A DNA stretch of 64,000 bases from Ursus arctos (Eukaryota; Chordata; Mammalia; Carnivora; Ursidae), in NCBI RefSeq assembly GCF_023065955.2, contig NW_026622841.1, positions 15,572,501 through 15,636,500 of the forward strand, read 5' to 3'. The translations under genes and the position numbers were made by a program. The notes beneath the pieces are model-generated. The model was given only the letters and a program-made list of their open reading frames with translations. It did no database searches and was not told where the DNA came from. This document shows, in pieces, positions 24,707 through 37,517 of this stretch (its first letter is position 1; each line of letters starts with the position of its first letter).

Positions 24707-27349
24707 AATGAACAAAAGGTACAAAAAAGCAAAGCAACCTAAGTAAGCACACTCATAATGTCATCAACAGGAGTACCAAGTTTCTTTAACCCAGTTGCCA
24801 CATTTATTTAGATAGAATTTCCTCCGTATGAGTATTTCCTCCTTCAGTCATGGGAAAAGCAAACAAACAAAACACAAAGAACTTGATATCTCATTGATGG
24901 CATTGCAATTAAAAAGCGGATTAGCCAAAGGAATTATATATGGTAACATTATCATGTTCAAATAAATCCAGTTATTCATTTGTAAAAGTTCAATGAGTGT
25001 TCAGCTTTCTCTATAGAAAAACAGCAAATATCTCTGTCCATCATCTAAAACCCTAGCTAATTTGTTCAGGCACACAATAGACAGCTACGGTACAATTTCG
25101 AGACCAGTATTTTTTTTTTAACTAATAAATGATGCCCTATATAATTACAATTAGTTATAATATCCAAAAAAAATCAGTATGGTATTGAATTCAGCAGGTT
25201 AGTTACTGTAACATAAATTAATTGGAGTCCAAATCTGACCCTGGGCATGCACCCGGCATATTTTATATATCGTGTGACTGAAAAGGATCAATGGATTTGA
25301 CTAGCAGGCCACGAGGACAAGTGTTAATACTAAGACCTTCACACTCACTGAGGGCTTTGGATGTGTGATATCTCATCGTATTTACAGTTCCAGGGATTAG
25401 GGCAGGTAATCTTGAAGGTCCATTTTGGAATTCGGCCTACCACAAGCCCTCAGTGTTATCCACGTACTATGTTCATTCATCTCTCCCCATGTAGCTAGAC
25501 CAGTATCTTCTACAGTGGACCCTGTTTGAAGGGTAAGTTCTCCCTTGCCATGTCCTTGTTCATGTTTGCCATGTTCAGACAATTACTTAACTCAAATCTG
25601 TTCTTCGTTTGGCTTACAGAGACATAGCTAAAGTCTATTTCAGTCAAGTGAATCTTTAAAATATGCCGCAGACCCAGCATTAAGAGAATAGAAACCATGA
25701 TGAGATGTCAAATTCTTGCTGTTTTACCTGATCGTATTGTTAGTTACAGAATTCTGCAGGAGTCTTCAAGCTTGTGATGATGTCAGCTGACTTCCCATCT
25801 AAGGCTGTTGCACGGGCCCAAAATCTTTCAATACATACAAACTGGAATTGGAATTGGAAAAACTTTTGGCCAATTTGTAGCAGGTTTTCCAGAGAAGTAT
25901 TTTTTCACTGACATCGTGGAAACCTAACTAGGCTTCTCCCTCAGGATCATGGTAAGAGTCTGGAAATATCAGTCAGCCCAAAACACAGTCCAAGATTTTA
26001 TGTTTTCTGGTTTTTACAAACTGTCAGTTTTGATTTTTATTGAGCAATAAGAAGTTTAGTTGTTTGTTGGAACAAACAAGGCTAGTGACAATTCTTTCCA
26101 AGTGCTGGATCTTTCCATTCACTTTAACTAAATAAAGTATTTCTGGTATGCCCGTGTAAGAGGCAAGAACGTAGAGCCGTACAGCATGCATTAGAAAGGA
26201 TTTGCAATGCCTCCTGCGGGTTTCCCCATGATCAGCCTGTTTGCATTTTGTGTTCTTTATAAGTCTTTGCAAATACAAATTGGATACAAATTCCAATTCC
26301 CTCCTGGTAAAATTGGAAGATACTTTTAAAAATGAGTAAATTAGGAAATTCCATGACTACCTCTTTGTTTTAAAGCAAACAAACCTAGCATCATGGCTAT
26401 GAGCAAAGAACTTACAGAGTGAGCCTGGATATTCCCAACCTGAAGAGGTAAGGGTGCAGGTTGCAGGGGTGTGTTGCAGGGGGGAGGGGGCCCTATCGTG
26501 GGGTGGTCTGTCCGTAGTCCATAGGGATAAAGAATCAGTCGCTGGCACTCCGGATGGGGAGGTGAGCATCGTTGAGGCTGTAAGCTTACACGTTTTACTC
26601 ATCGACTGAAGGACTCTTTTCATTCCCTTCTCTCAAGAGAACCATGTTTTATTATTTAATCTTACTTTATTTTTTAAAAACAAGAATTACTTATTTTTGC
26701 TATGCCTTCATTAAAAAACACATACATGTATGTATACAGATTGTAAAAGAACCATGTCTTAAAGGCTCCGTTGAGACTTCCTTGCTCTCAGCTGGTCAAC
26801 AACCCTGGAGGAAGAGTTTTTTTTTCTCTCTCTTCCCCATTCCAGAGGCTCCTCTCTCAGCATATACTAGAGTCTTTAAGGAATGCCTCTAAATAGACAT
26901 GTATTTCTTCCACCATTTTTTCTGTACATGTTATGGAAATTCTTTCTTTAGCCTGATCACAAATTTTCACATCCAATAAATTCAATTGATGGGTTGGTGG
27001 TTTTAGAAATCATTCCTGACCTCCCAACATAATTCTCTGGGATTCCTTTCTCATTTTATTTAGTGACTTAGTGATGTGATCACATTTGCAATCCTCCTCT
27101 ACTCTGTCTTAAAGGGACCAGTCTTTTTTTGGTATAACATTCTTAAATCTGTTGCGTTTCCAGTGATAAATCAATGAATCTTTTTCTTCCTACTCCCTTA
27201 GTGGTCTAAACTGGATCTCTTGATAAGTCTCAAATGAGAATGGAAAGATGCATTCTACTGTGTTTGGGCATGTTTTGCTACTTTGGGTAAAAATCTTCTT
27301 GGACAAATTGCTTGAAGCGTAAGGCAGATCTTATTATAAGAAACTCCCT
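24707..27349. other. Intergenic, nothing identified
   Basis: About 2.6 kb of AT-rich sequence. No supported gene or repeat. Confidence 0.5.
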
Positions 27350-27425
27350 GGGCACCTGGGTGGCTCAGTTGGTTAAGAGTCTGCTTCTCCCTCTCCTACT
27401 GCCCCTCCCCCTGCTCCTGCACACG

Positions 27426-27468
<43 letters not shown>

Positions 27469-27500
27469 ACTCTCAAATAAATAAAAGGTCTAAAAAGAAA
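27350..27500 (+). mobile_element. Can-SINE, internally deleted
   Basis: The head gggcacctgggtggctcagt joins directly to ctgcttctccctctcctact, lacking the middle section. A (CT)n run of about 39 bp at 27428-27466 expands the body, and the tail ends in (GGAA)n. The TSD is unclear. Confidence 0.88.
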
Positions 27501-28344
27501 GGAAGGAAGGAAGGAGCTCCCAACTCAGCCCAGTTGCTTTGTTGTGTGGACTATCACATGGACAAATGAACTATTAGATAACTCAAAGAATGTTTTAGCT
27601 CGAAGGGATCACGGCCCCTATTTAGTTCAACCTTCTCATTCTGCAGACAAGGAAACTGAGATTCAGAGCTCTATGAAGAAGCCCAGGGTCAAATGGCATG
27701 GAGGGTTCGAAGATCTGCTACCAGAGTGCGTAGTTTGAAGGTGTAGTTCAAACTCATCTGAGCTCCCCCCCAGAAAGGATATAATCATGAATACGAGCTC
27801 AGTTTTGATGTTATTTTAACCACATGGCCCACAGTCAGGTTTAGCACTTAACTGGCGCTTGCCCACATTCCTGCTAGAGCATATAAATTGTCAGGAAATT
27901 AAATTTTGCTTCATCCTTTGTCTGATAGAAATGGAATCTTTGAGTAAGGTGGTATTTGAAGTTCCTCATTTATAGTTAGAATTTCGCCATTCCCTGTTTG
28001 TTTTTATGAGGTGTTAAGCTGGTCATGATTCTGTACCCTAAAAACAATACCCAGAGTATTGCTTGTCCCCTCAAGCTGCCCATTAGTGTGTGCAATGGGG
28101 AAGTTCTAGCCTGACTGCAGAGTAGGTGCAGATAGGTTCAAAACAATCTACCTGTCAGGCCATTAACACATTCTCGGGCTCTCCCATTCCAGTAACAATA
28201 TATTTATGATGACCGTAAGAATCAGAAGTTCTAGAGCTTTCTTTTTTTTTTGTCTGAATTATTATAAACCCAGACTTTAAAAAGTGGCCAGTGATATTTA
28301 TCATTGTGAATTTGACTTAACCAAACCGAATCTCAATTTACCCT
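27501..28344. other. Intergenic, one possible old repeat
   Basis: The part at about 27590-27690 (gacaaggaaactgagattca) resembles a MIR/L2-type core. The rest is unassigned. Confidence 0.4.
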
Positions 28345-28515
28345 TCTGGGACGTTTAGAGATGTTTTTGACTGTCACGACTGGGGATCGCAGTGTGTGCT
28401 ACTGTCATTTAGCAGGTAGAGATCAGGGATGCTGCTTATAATGCATAGAACAGTTCCCCACAACAAAGAATTATCTGTCTCAAAATGCCAATAGTGCCAA
28501 GGGTGGAAAAACTTG
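28345..28515 (+). mobile_element. MER20 (hAT-type) fragment
   Basis: Segments atgtttttgactgtcacgac, gggatgctgcttataatgca and cacaacaaagaattatctgt follow the MER20 order. Confidence 0.8.
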
Positions 28516-28944
28516 CTCTAAAAAAGAGGGATGATTCCAGTCCGCACACCAAATATTAGTGCACTATGGTTAATATTCTTAGAATTCTTCGAGTAAGCTG
28601 CTAAATGAACATTGAGAATTATAACTCAAAATACCATTCATCAATGGGAACCAGAATATGACAGAGTGAAAAATGTATATTTCATGGGTTTAACTGAAAG
28701 CTAGAAAAGACAACTAAATATGAACACAGTGTATGTCATACGTTCAATAATTTTGTCATAGACACACATTGGAAACTCACATACAAATCCACAAAAACCC
28801 ATTTCATCAAGATGTGGGGCCATTTATATTTTTAAGCTATAGCGTAAGGACCTTTTATCATATTGGGTTGACATACTTTGTCACTCCCCATACTGGGCCA
28901 TTATTCATCCAAGTCAATATCGTATCTTCATCAGTGAGATTTTG

Positions 28945-29380
28945 TCAGTCTTTGCTGTATAACAAACCATCCCAAGACTCAATAGCCTTCATCAAGAGAC
29001 ATTTACTTTTGTGCACTCAGGTCCATAGGTTGATTGAAGGGCTGGCTGATCTAGGTTGGGCTCAGCTGGGTAATTTTGGCTTGCTGGGCTTAGCCCTTCA
29101 TTGTGGGTTGGGCTTGAATTTGCTCCATGTGTGTTCTTTTACCCAGGCTAACGGAGCAGTAACAGCTCTTGGGAGGGTCCTCTCATGGTGATGGCAGATG
29201 TGTCAATTAGGAAGCAGAAATGTGATGTATCTTAAGACTTGGGCTCAAAACTGGTACACTGTTACACTCTATTGGCCAAAACAAATCACAAGACCTAGCC
29301 TGGCATCAGTGGGGTAGAGGAATGTTCTCTGTCACTAGCGGCAGGAACTGCAAAGTCACATGATGAGTACAGGAATAGGA
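28945..29380 (-). mobile_element. LTR remnant, MLT1-like
   Basis: gctgtataacaaaccatccc, then ttgggctcagctgggtaatt, then ctattggccaaaacaaatca and ctgcaaagtcacatga follow the order of a MaLR LTR in reverse. The open frame across it (28769-29191) is not a gene. Confidence 0.6.
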
Positions 29381-29466
29381 GAAGAGTTGAGAAGCCTTAC
29401 ACAATCTGCAACATGCATATGGTAGTTGCTCATGACATCACCTCAAAAGTTTCACGGGTCATTTTA

Positions 29467-29686
29467 TTTTTTTTTAAAGATTTATTATTTTTGTAAAGAT
29501 TTTATTTACTTGACAGTGAGAGAGAGAGAGAGAGAGAGCGCATAGGCAAGGGGAGCTGCAGAGGGAGAGAGAGAAACAGGTTCCCCGCTCAGCAGGGGAC
29601 CCAACACGGGACTTGATCCCAGGACCCTGGGACCATGACCTGGACCAAAGGCAGATGCTTAACGGACTGAGCCACCCAGGTGCACC
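29467..29686 (-). mobile_element. Can-SINE
   Basis: A reverse-orientation element with a (GA)n run. The TSD ttcacgggtcatttta at 29451-29466 and ttcatgggtcatttta at 29687-29702 differ at one base. Confidence 0.93.
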
Positions 29687-29764
29687 TTCATGGGTCATTT
29701 TAAAGCAGCTTTAACATCTTCCAGACACCCATGTGACTAGATCATCCATAAACAATTTTTTTAA

Positions 29765-29806
29765 ATGATTTTTTATTATGTTAGTCACCATACAGTACAT
29801 CCCCGG
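29765..29806 (-). mobile_element. 42-bp L1 3'-end micro-insertion
   Basis: The 42 bp contain the reverse complement of the terminal L1 3' UTR seen at about 875-905 (gttagtcaccatacagtaca). They are flanked by the exact 18-bp TSD cataaacaatttttttaa at 29747-29764 and 29807-29824. This is an extreme 5'-truncated retrotransposition. Confidence 0.88.
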
Positions 29807-30259
29807 CATAAACAATTTTTTTAAGTTTAATTTTCTTTCATTGTGAAATAAATAAAAAACCTATTTTGGAATGAAAAAAATCATTGACAATATTATAATC
29901 CAAAGAAAATGACTATTAATGTTTTGGAATAATTACTTTTAACATTAAATTGTTTTGGGATTAGAGAAGTAATTTCTGCTCATGTTAAGAATTTGGAGGA
30001 CAGTAAGTATAAAAATTGAAATCCCACTACACAACAGTTGTCTCCATTAACATTTTTCTGTGCACAGATTTTGTTTTGCTTAATTGGTATCAAACTATAT
30101 ATGAATTTCTCATCCTAATTTTTCTCACCAAAATATATATTAAGCTTTGGTAGCAGTCAAATATGCCTGCAGGTAGATATCCTCTACTCAATCGCTTTCT
30201 TAAACTATCATTATTTTCATCTGTCAATGCTCTTACGTAATGTCTTCTACACAGTATAT

Positions 30260-30371
30260 TTTTATTTTTTTAAGATTTTATTTTCTAAGTAATCTCTACA
30301 CTTGGGGCTTGAACTCACAACCCCAAGATCAAGAGTTGCAGGCTCTGCTGACTGAGTCAGCCAGGTTCCCC
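30260..30371 (-). mobile_element. Short tRNA-derived SINE
   Basis: A reverse-orientation element of the short type (ggggcttgaactcacaaccc, then ctgactgagtcagccaggtt). An imperfect TSD (ctacacagtatat versus tccacacaatttat) flanks it. Confidence 0.8.
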
Positions 30372-30936
30372 TCCACACAATTTATAAAGCACAGCTTTGA
30401 AAAACAACTAAAAACAAAAGGAGTATATCCCAGAGATTGATCAAATTCTGTTTCATACAACTTTACAACTTTTCTTCATAGACCTTGTGATTAAAACAAT
30501 TCAGCTATTTCTAGTGAGGCTAACCAGGACGGGAGCCAAAATTCACCAGTGCCAACAAAAGTCACAAAAACTCTTTAAAAGTTCATATCGGGCTTATTTA
30601 TTATCTTGGAACTAAGAGTAACATATGCTTTCCTGGTGACACTTTCTAGTGATTTTCTTCTAGACATATTAAGGCTTTAAATCACAGAATTTTGACAGTT
30701 CACAGTGTCAATGGCTTTTCATCGTAAGGACTTTTGGGGCTGCGTGTAGCATTCTAAGGAGCCATGGTAGCCCTCTGGTTGACCACCGAGCGTGTGGCAA
30801 TACTGACATATCGATGTGGCTTGAAGTGTTAGCAGATCCGAATGGTTGAAGGATTAAGTTCAGAATGTTTAACGCAGCTCTCCCTTTCTGTTCTACAAAT
30901 TGACATCCAACAGAGTTTAAAGAAATGTACAAACCA

Positions 30937-31388
30937 GGTGTGTTAGATTTCTAGCACTTCTGTAACAAAGTACCACGAACTGCATGGCTTAAAATGACAG
31001 AAATTTATCGTCTCAGAGTTTGGGGGGCCGGAAGTGCAAAATCAAGGTGTTGGCAGGGCCGTATTCCCTCAGAAGCCTGTAGGGGAGAATTCTCCTCAGC
31101 TCCTCTAGCTTCTGGTGTTTTCCAACAAACCTTGGTTTCTTTGGCTTATAGATGCACCGTCACAGCTTCTGCCTGTTACGTGTCATACAGCCATCCTTGC
31201 TTGTATGCCTTTTCTCCACTTTATAAGGACATCAGTCGTATCGATTAAGGACATTCCTGCTCCAGTATGACTTCACCTTAACTAATTACATCCGCAATGA
31301 TCCTATTTCCGAATAGGGTCATATACTGAGGTACTGGGGTTAAGACTTCAACGTATCTTTTTGAAGGACACAATCAAATCCATAACAC
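30937..31388 (-). mobile_element. MLT1-type LTR
   Basis: A nearly full MaLR LTR in reverse: tctgtaacaaagtaccacga, gcaaaatcaaggtgttggca, ataaggacatcagtcgtatc, tcctatttccgaatagggtc, ending at tccataacacc. Short open frames in it are not genes. Confidence 0.85.
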
Positions 31389-32499
31389 CAGGAAATGGAA
31401 AGTTAAAGCCCTGAGTAATTGAAATACCACATATGAGTATTTGTTCCTATTGCTTAGCTGGAAACAGTGAATAAATAATAAAAACATGTTTCTGCAATCA
31501 TGGAATGGCTTTAATTAATAGAATAATGAAAAGTTCCCTTTTGGTCACTTACCAACACATATTGTGCTTAAATCCCAAACTTCCAGAGTAACATGTGAGC
31601 ATTGAGTGCATAACATCTCCATGTGTAATAATACAACGTTAGTAAGGGAACCTCCTGAGTTAACTAGGGTTTTCTGGGAATTTCCCAGATTTCCCTGAAT
31701 TTTGACATGAGAGACGTGACCCAGTATAACAGTCTTGTGTGATATAGGACAATATGGCAAGAAAGGACAAATTTTCCTAACTCCTCATATAATCTGTGAT
31801 TTGGCTAATTGAGTCCATCTCAGTTGCAGATGAGCCAAAGGAGAAAAAGATATTTCTCAGAATGATGCTTAATTAGAAAAACCTGCCCCAGTATATTCCA
31901 ACGGCCAGCCAACTGGCAATATCTTGAATCAGCAAAGAGAGCATTGCAATGTGGGTTTCCTCATATTTTCTTTCCTTATCATTCTTGGTGAGTAATTATT
32001 AGCCACTAGGATCTTTCAGAAAGTACTTTTTCAAACCCCAAGTTTCATTGATTAGTTGATTGCAAAGTAATACATTAATTGCACAGAGACATTGTCTGTA
32101 GCCAAATCGCCCGTGCTTTATTTAACCAGCTGTGCTTACGGAATACCTGTGGTGGTATGAAGCAGTCATAGGATATAAAATAAACTCAGCGGGGGAATGA
32201 TTTATAAAATACTCCTAGAGCACGTTCGACAAAGATCCTTATAAAGGGTAAGATGATTTTTCTTTCCATTGGAACCAATGAAAGATAACAGAATGACATT
32301 TTGTGTTGATAATGGGCCTCAATACAATCTGAAGCACTGTGTAAATGGTGTTTAAGTACCACTGTTCTTGAGGTTGTGCCGGAGAAAGATTTGAGACACA
32401 GCGATGACTAAATGACTTTGTTATGATCCTAAGTGTAGGATGGAATTAGGATGCTTGTTTATAATTTCTTCAGTCACCAGGACGCACTCACAGAAACAC
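31389..32499. other. Intergenic, nothing identified
   Basis: AT-rich unique-looking sequence with short frames only. Confidence 0.5.
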
Positions 32500-32720
32500 A
32501 TATATGGTATGTTCACCAAGCACATTTTATGTGCCCAGGACTCCTCCGTCCTGTGCCTCCTTCCATGTGTTATCTAACCTCACAGCGACCTTATGTAGTG
32601 AGGATTGTCATCACCCCCATTTTAAAGAGGAGGGAACTGAGGACTAGAAGGGTCAAGGAACTTGGGCATGGCCCCTGGCTACTAAGGCGTGGCGTGGACG
32701 TGAACCCATGGGGTAATGCC
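32500..32720 (-). mobile_element. MIR
   Basis: Reads cccccattttaaagaggagg, gaactgaggactagaagggt and a final gacgtgaaccc, the MIR consensus order in reverse, and is nearly full length. Confidence 0.8.
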
Positions 32721-32790
32721 AACTCCGGGCTGTGCCCTAAGGCCGGTTTATTCCCATTCCTCTGAGTAGTATCTCTAAGCTGTCACTTTT

Positions 32791-32993
32791 TTAAAAAGAT
32801 TTTATTTATTTTAGAGAGAAAGAGCGTGCGAGCAGGGGGAGGAGCAGAGGGGCAGGAGAGGGAGATAGTTTCCAGCAGATTCTCCACTGAGTGCAGAGCC
32901 CACGCGGACTCCATCCCACAACCCATGAAATCAATGAGCTGAGCTGAAACCAAGAGTTAGATGCTCAACCACCTGAGCCACCCAGGCGCCCCC
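32791..32993 (-). mobile_element. Can-SINE
   Basis: A reverse-orientation element ending gagccacccaggcgccccc. The flanks share only an imperfect duplication (gctgtcactttt versus gctctctctttt). Confidence 0.9.
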
Positions 32994-33516
32994 TTGAGCT
33001 CTCTCTTTTAGAGACATTGTGTAGCTCTTTCCAGCCAGTGTTCATTCCAGAATCCGTCACTGATTCAAGGTGAGCCTAGTGGTGTGAGCAGGCAAGTCAA
33101 GAACAAGGATGTAACATGAGCATCTGATCAGAACCGCCATCCTTGGCGTTGCCCCGCTGCAGCTCGCCTGGGATCCTCCTGCAGAAGGTCCAGCGTGCGC
33201 TCGAAGTGGAGGCCCGGACAAGTGGGTGTGTGAGTGGCCGTCACTCTCAGCCTTCTTTCCGCAGGAGGCTGAGACTCTCCCCAAGTAGATGCAGGTCGGA
33301 GGCGTCAGGAGTACCAAGGAGTACCTTCCTTCGCATTCCTCCCAAGTCACGTGAGCTTTCTCTTCGTGTGAAAAGAAACCACTGGATGTGTTCAGGATGA
33401 GACTGAGGATTATGTGAGATTATAAATAACACCCCCCATGAGCATATTCCAGGAAAACGTTTGGGAAGCCTAGAGGAAGATGAGTAAGTAGGAGCAGCCT
33501 TGGCCAGCTGCGATCG

Positions 33517-33630
33517 TGTGCCAAAGCATGCGCTTTGAGGTCGGAGTGCTGCGATTCAGCTCTGCAACCGCGAGCTGCCGTGAGGACCACCGCTTCTCTG
33601 ATTTGTTTCTAAAATACGCCGTTTCTATAC
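33517..33630 (+). mobile_element. MIR fragment
   Basis: gaggtcggagtgctgcgatt, agctctgcaaccgcgagctg and a degraded core match the MIR head. The MIR accounts for part of the open frame at 33470-33922. Confidence 0.6.
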
Positions 33631-34833
33631 AGAAACACTTGCCTCCAAAGTGAAATAAACCCAAACAAAAACCCCAAACAGCTGGCTCTCGTGACTGAAT
33701 TATATGAGGTGCTAGAAACTGTTTGGAGAGCATTCCTTGATGGGGAATGCAAGAGATGAGGAAGGATAGCTTACTCACTCCATCACCGCTAAATTGTTTT
33801 ACAAGACTTTTCCCTAACATTCCACGGGGGGAATGACAAAGCTGTTTCCATTCAGGCTCCGTGGTTTGCTGGCCATGGAGAATGCAGGAAGGTGCTGCTC
33901 CTTTCTGATCGTCATAAAACATTTACATTACTTTGGGCCCTAAAAGTGAGACCACAGTCTCCCAAGGAAGTGGTGTTGTCTGCGGGGGTTGCACATTCAG
34001 GGCACAGCGCACAGAGGTCTCCTTCCTCCGCTGTCTGCTCACCATCGCCTCTGGCAGACCTCACCATGATTACAGTAACCTCCCAGCGGGGACCAGGCCA
34101 CCTCCAACAATCACAACACCTCATTAAACCGCAACTTCCAACCTCTCCTACTCTGCCTCCTAGCAGAACTGTGCCAGTAGGGAAAGCTTCAGATGGAATT
34201 TTAATTCTGTTTCCTCTCCCTCCCCCAGACGGTGCAGGTCTGGCGGGGTGGCTAAGCAGTGAAGAACTTCAGAAAGAACTGGAATCTGGAGGGTCTCGAA
34301 ACCCACAACTATCTGGTAATTACATGAGTAATAATAACTGGCGAGCCGGAAGCGTTGACCCAGATTCCGGAAGAGGGGAATGGCATTCCAATCCTGGATC
34401 TCATCCTGATGTGGCTGCAGACAGAGCCTCACTGTCCAGATGTCTGCTTCGGCCCTCTGTCCACCCAGGGAGCCAGTTCGGCCCCTGCTGGGGTGGGCGT
34501 CTGTTTTCCGTCCAGCTTACCACCTATTCTGTCTCTGGGGTTCTGTTAAGTCCTTTGTCATAGGGCCCCTACACACCCAGTCATTCCTCTGCGGCTTGTG
34601 TTTTTTTCTCAGGAAAGTCAGCTATTGCTGGAAACCCTCAGAAACTAGGATGATAGAAAAGAACCAGAAAAATCAAATAACAGAGGGCCAAGCAAGGCAG
34701 CCAACCTATCCTCTAGCCTCCAGCCCAGCTGAGGGCTAAATGCATGTGGTCCCAGTGAAACAGGCCAGTCTGGACACTGGATACCAGCTCTCAGGGTTCA
34801 TACCCAGAGCAGCTGATCTTCACTACTAGTACA
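33631..34833. other. Intergenic with long but unsupported open frame
   Basis: A plus-strand frame of 223 codons (33892-34563) has no recognisable domain, low-complexity Ser/Pro text and competing frames on both strands. I do not call it a gene. Confidence 0.5.
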
Positions 34834-34860
34834 ATGACGATGATGATGGTGATGATGATA
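34834..34860. repeat. (GAT)n microsatellite
   Basis: A short imperfect run of gatgatgatggtgatgatga. Confidence 0.85.
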
Positions 34861-35004
34861 AAACCTTGCAAATGGTGCATAACTGACATATGAAATGAAC
34901 ATAATTGGATCCCTTCTTCAACCATAGTGGAATCATTTAACAGATAGGAGATGTGTATGCTACAGAGGAAGAATGCAGCGATGTGCTAAATAAACCCTTT
35001 TTCT

Positions 35005-35169
35005 TAAATATTTTATTTATTTGAGAGAGAGAGTGAGCGAGCACAAAAAGAGGGAGCAGCAAGTTCCCCACTGAGCAAGGAGCCCGATGTGGGGCTCCAT
35101 CCCAGGACCCTCGGATCATGACTTGAGCCGAAGGCAGACACTTAACCGACTGAGCCACCCCGGTGTCCC
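35005..35169 (-). mobile_element. Can-SINE
   Basis: A reverse-orientation element with head ending gccaccccggtgtccc. A near-TSD (aaaccctttttctt versus aaactttttctt) flanks it. Confidence 0.9.
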
Positions 35170-35844
35170 AAACTTTTTCTTCTGACTCAGCAGGCATTTA
35201 TTAGGAGTATATTAGGCACAAGGCCTAAATGAAATATTGAAAAATATGTAAGTTTCCGTGTCTTAAATCTTAAACTTGGGTTCCAGGCTCTAGACAAATC
35301 TGAGTGGCTCTGAATGTATTCTTGTGAATTACGGAGCAGCACGTCTTCCTTTTTGCCTGCGTGTACACACTTCACCCCCACACATGCCTGAAGTTTTTCT
35401 AATTGTGATAATATGTGCAATCATCCTTTGCCATCTGCTCACCAACGTCCCTCTTTATGACTTTGCAGGGTGGCTGCCTGGAATTATGCACACGGCCTGT
35501 GGCCATGGAGCTCAGCAGAGCTATCTAGCTCACACAGGGACTGCTCTGAGAACCTCCATACCATAAAGCACCCAATTTGGCCAACTAATTGCGGATGATG
35601 AGAACTCGCTGCAGGACACTATGTGGGATGAACTTTGGATTCACTTCCTCTGTCCTTAAGGAAACGCCAGACCTTGTCTGCAGGCAAAGCCCAAGCTGTC
35701 TGGCCTGGTGACTCAGGCCACTAGGGGTCTCTGAGGGCTCTATGAAACAATGGTGACACACCCAAATGATGTTTCTGTCGGGAGGGTGGCCTGGACAGTG
35801 ACTTCTTATGCAAAATTGTCTTTTTTGTCTAGAGCCAGAGCCAG

Positions 35845-36068
35845 CGAGGATAGTGGCTAAGCATGTGCATTCCCAGACCAGACAGCCTGTGTCTGATTTC
35901 AGGCCCCGCTGCTTAGTAGCCAGGTGATTCTGGATGAGTGATTGACCTTTCCAGGCCTCGGTTTTTCCCATCTATAAAATGGGAATCAGGTTTACTGGCA
36001 GGCTTGCTGTAAGGACTGGATGACATCACATCAGTAATCACTCAGAAGAGTGCCTGGGATGTAGTGAA
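35845..36068 (+). mobile_element. MIR
   Basis: gtggctaagcatgtgcattc, a ctgtgtctgatttcagg segment, cccatctataaaatgggaat and agagtgcctgggatgtagtg follow the full MIR order. The opposite-strand open frame at 35585-35971 is explained by it. Confidence 0.85.
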
Positions 36069-37071
36069 CAGTTGAGAAAGGATGGGCAGAAGTGTTGAGA
36101 CACAATAGGACACAAGGTCAACCTTGATAGGGATGCCCGGAGGGCCGTGTTCTCAGTGAGACCACATTAATTTCACAGAGCACTGAAGAATGTGCATGTA
36201 ATCCCTAGTCTGGCACCAGCACCCGAGCCCGTGATATGACAAACAGGATACGGCCCTTTCAGGGACACCCATACACCCACAGGGAAAAGGCCCTTCTCGT
36301 GGGAAAATATAAAGTGATAATGCTTAGGGAAAAGGGCTTCGAATGTACTGTGATCCGTTTGATCTCAGGGAAAAAAAAAAATCTCTTCCTTAACACCAAG
36401 TTTTCTGTACCAAAGTACCCCTCACAGGAATGACAGCATTTTGAAGGCATATGCCAAATCTTCTTGTTTTCCTTCAATCCCTTAAACTACTGCTCTAAGT
36501 TTTCTTAACCTTGACCTTATATTTCAGGGAATTCAGGCCAGAAGAAAAATAAAACCAGCCTCAAAATAGTTACTGTTTCCTACAAGTTTCATAGTGTTGT
36601 GAAAGCACCCTATCAATGAACTAGAGTAACTTTCACACTTTTCAAAAATGTCTTGATTTTCAGAGATGAGGCTTAATGCCTCCCAAAGGGTAGAGTTTCC
36701 CATAGCAACCACACAACTCAACCTGCTTTGATTTATTAATTGCTCACAGTGTGAAGAACGAGTTTGGCCTTAAGAGAAAGAAGATACTTTTTGTAAGAAG
36801 GGGCTGTTAAGTGTAGGTAGTTTAAACCACTTGCCTTCTGACCCCTTTCTCTGAGACCTGATTAAATGTTGATAGTGTTTTTGCAAGGAGCGAGAAATAA
36901 AGAAATACAGTCCACGGAGCTGTCACACGTGGCATAGGGGCTCCTTATACAGTCCTGGGTGTTTTGTGCCTTGGGGTCCAACACAAGAATCTCCAGTTAC
37001 AATGGTCTTTTTCCGAATGCTGGGCTTTAGTGCTAGTACTGGAGGAGAGAAAGCAATGTAGCATGCCAGGA
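36069..37071. other. Intergenic, nothing identified
   Basis: Unique-looking sequence, short frames only. Confidence 0.5.
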
Positions 37072-37249
37072 TTTTTTTTTTTTTTTTTTTTTGTCAGATC
37101 GTGCGCACAAGCAGGGGAAGCAGCAGGCAGAGGGAGAAGCAGGCTCCCTGCCGAGCAAGCAGCTGGATGCAGGACTTGATCCCGGGACCCTGGGATCCTG
37201 ACCTGAGCCAAAGGCAGACGCTTAACCAACGGAGCCAGCCAGGCGTCCC
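37072..37249 (-). mobile_element. Can-SINE
   Basis: A reverse-orientation element starting with about 21 T. Its CT-rich part is shortened and the head ends gccagccaggcgtccct. No TSD seen. Confidence 0.9.
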
Positions 37250-37384
37250 TTTGCGGGCAAACATTTGATCAGCAAGCTCTACCCCAGTCTTCAAAGAAAA
37301 TGAACAAGCTCTCTGGTTCTTTCCTTCCCTCACCCTACCAAAACCTGCTCCCAAATCCTGCAGAAGGAACGAAGCCCGGCTGGC

Positions 37385-37517
37385 TCATTGATGTTAGCAC
37401 AGCGAGACTGATTTTTGGACTCTTGGCTTGTAGAACTACAAGATAATAAATGTGTATTGTTTCAAGCCACTAAATTGCGGTAACTTCTTATAAGAGCCCT
37501 AGGAAACCAATGTAGGT
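37385..37517 (+). mobile_element. MLT1-type LTR 3' end
   Basis: gacttttgg-like and aactacaagataataaatgt followed by tttcaagccactaaattgcg and agccctaggaaaccaatgta match the MaLR LTR terminus in sense orientation. Confidence 0.7.

Noticed and set aside
28769..29191. 140-codon plus-strand frame
   Set aside because: Overlaps an LTR remnant, and the translation matches no protein I recognise.
33470..33922. 150-codon minus-strand frame
   Set aside because: Contains a MIR fragment and has no recognisable protein text.
33892..34563. 223-codon plus-strand frame
   Set aside because: No recognisable domain, competing frames on both strands, and no splice or promoter context. Likely chance.
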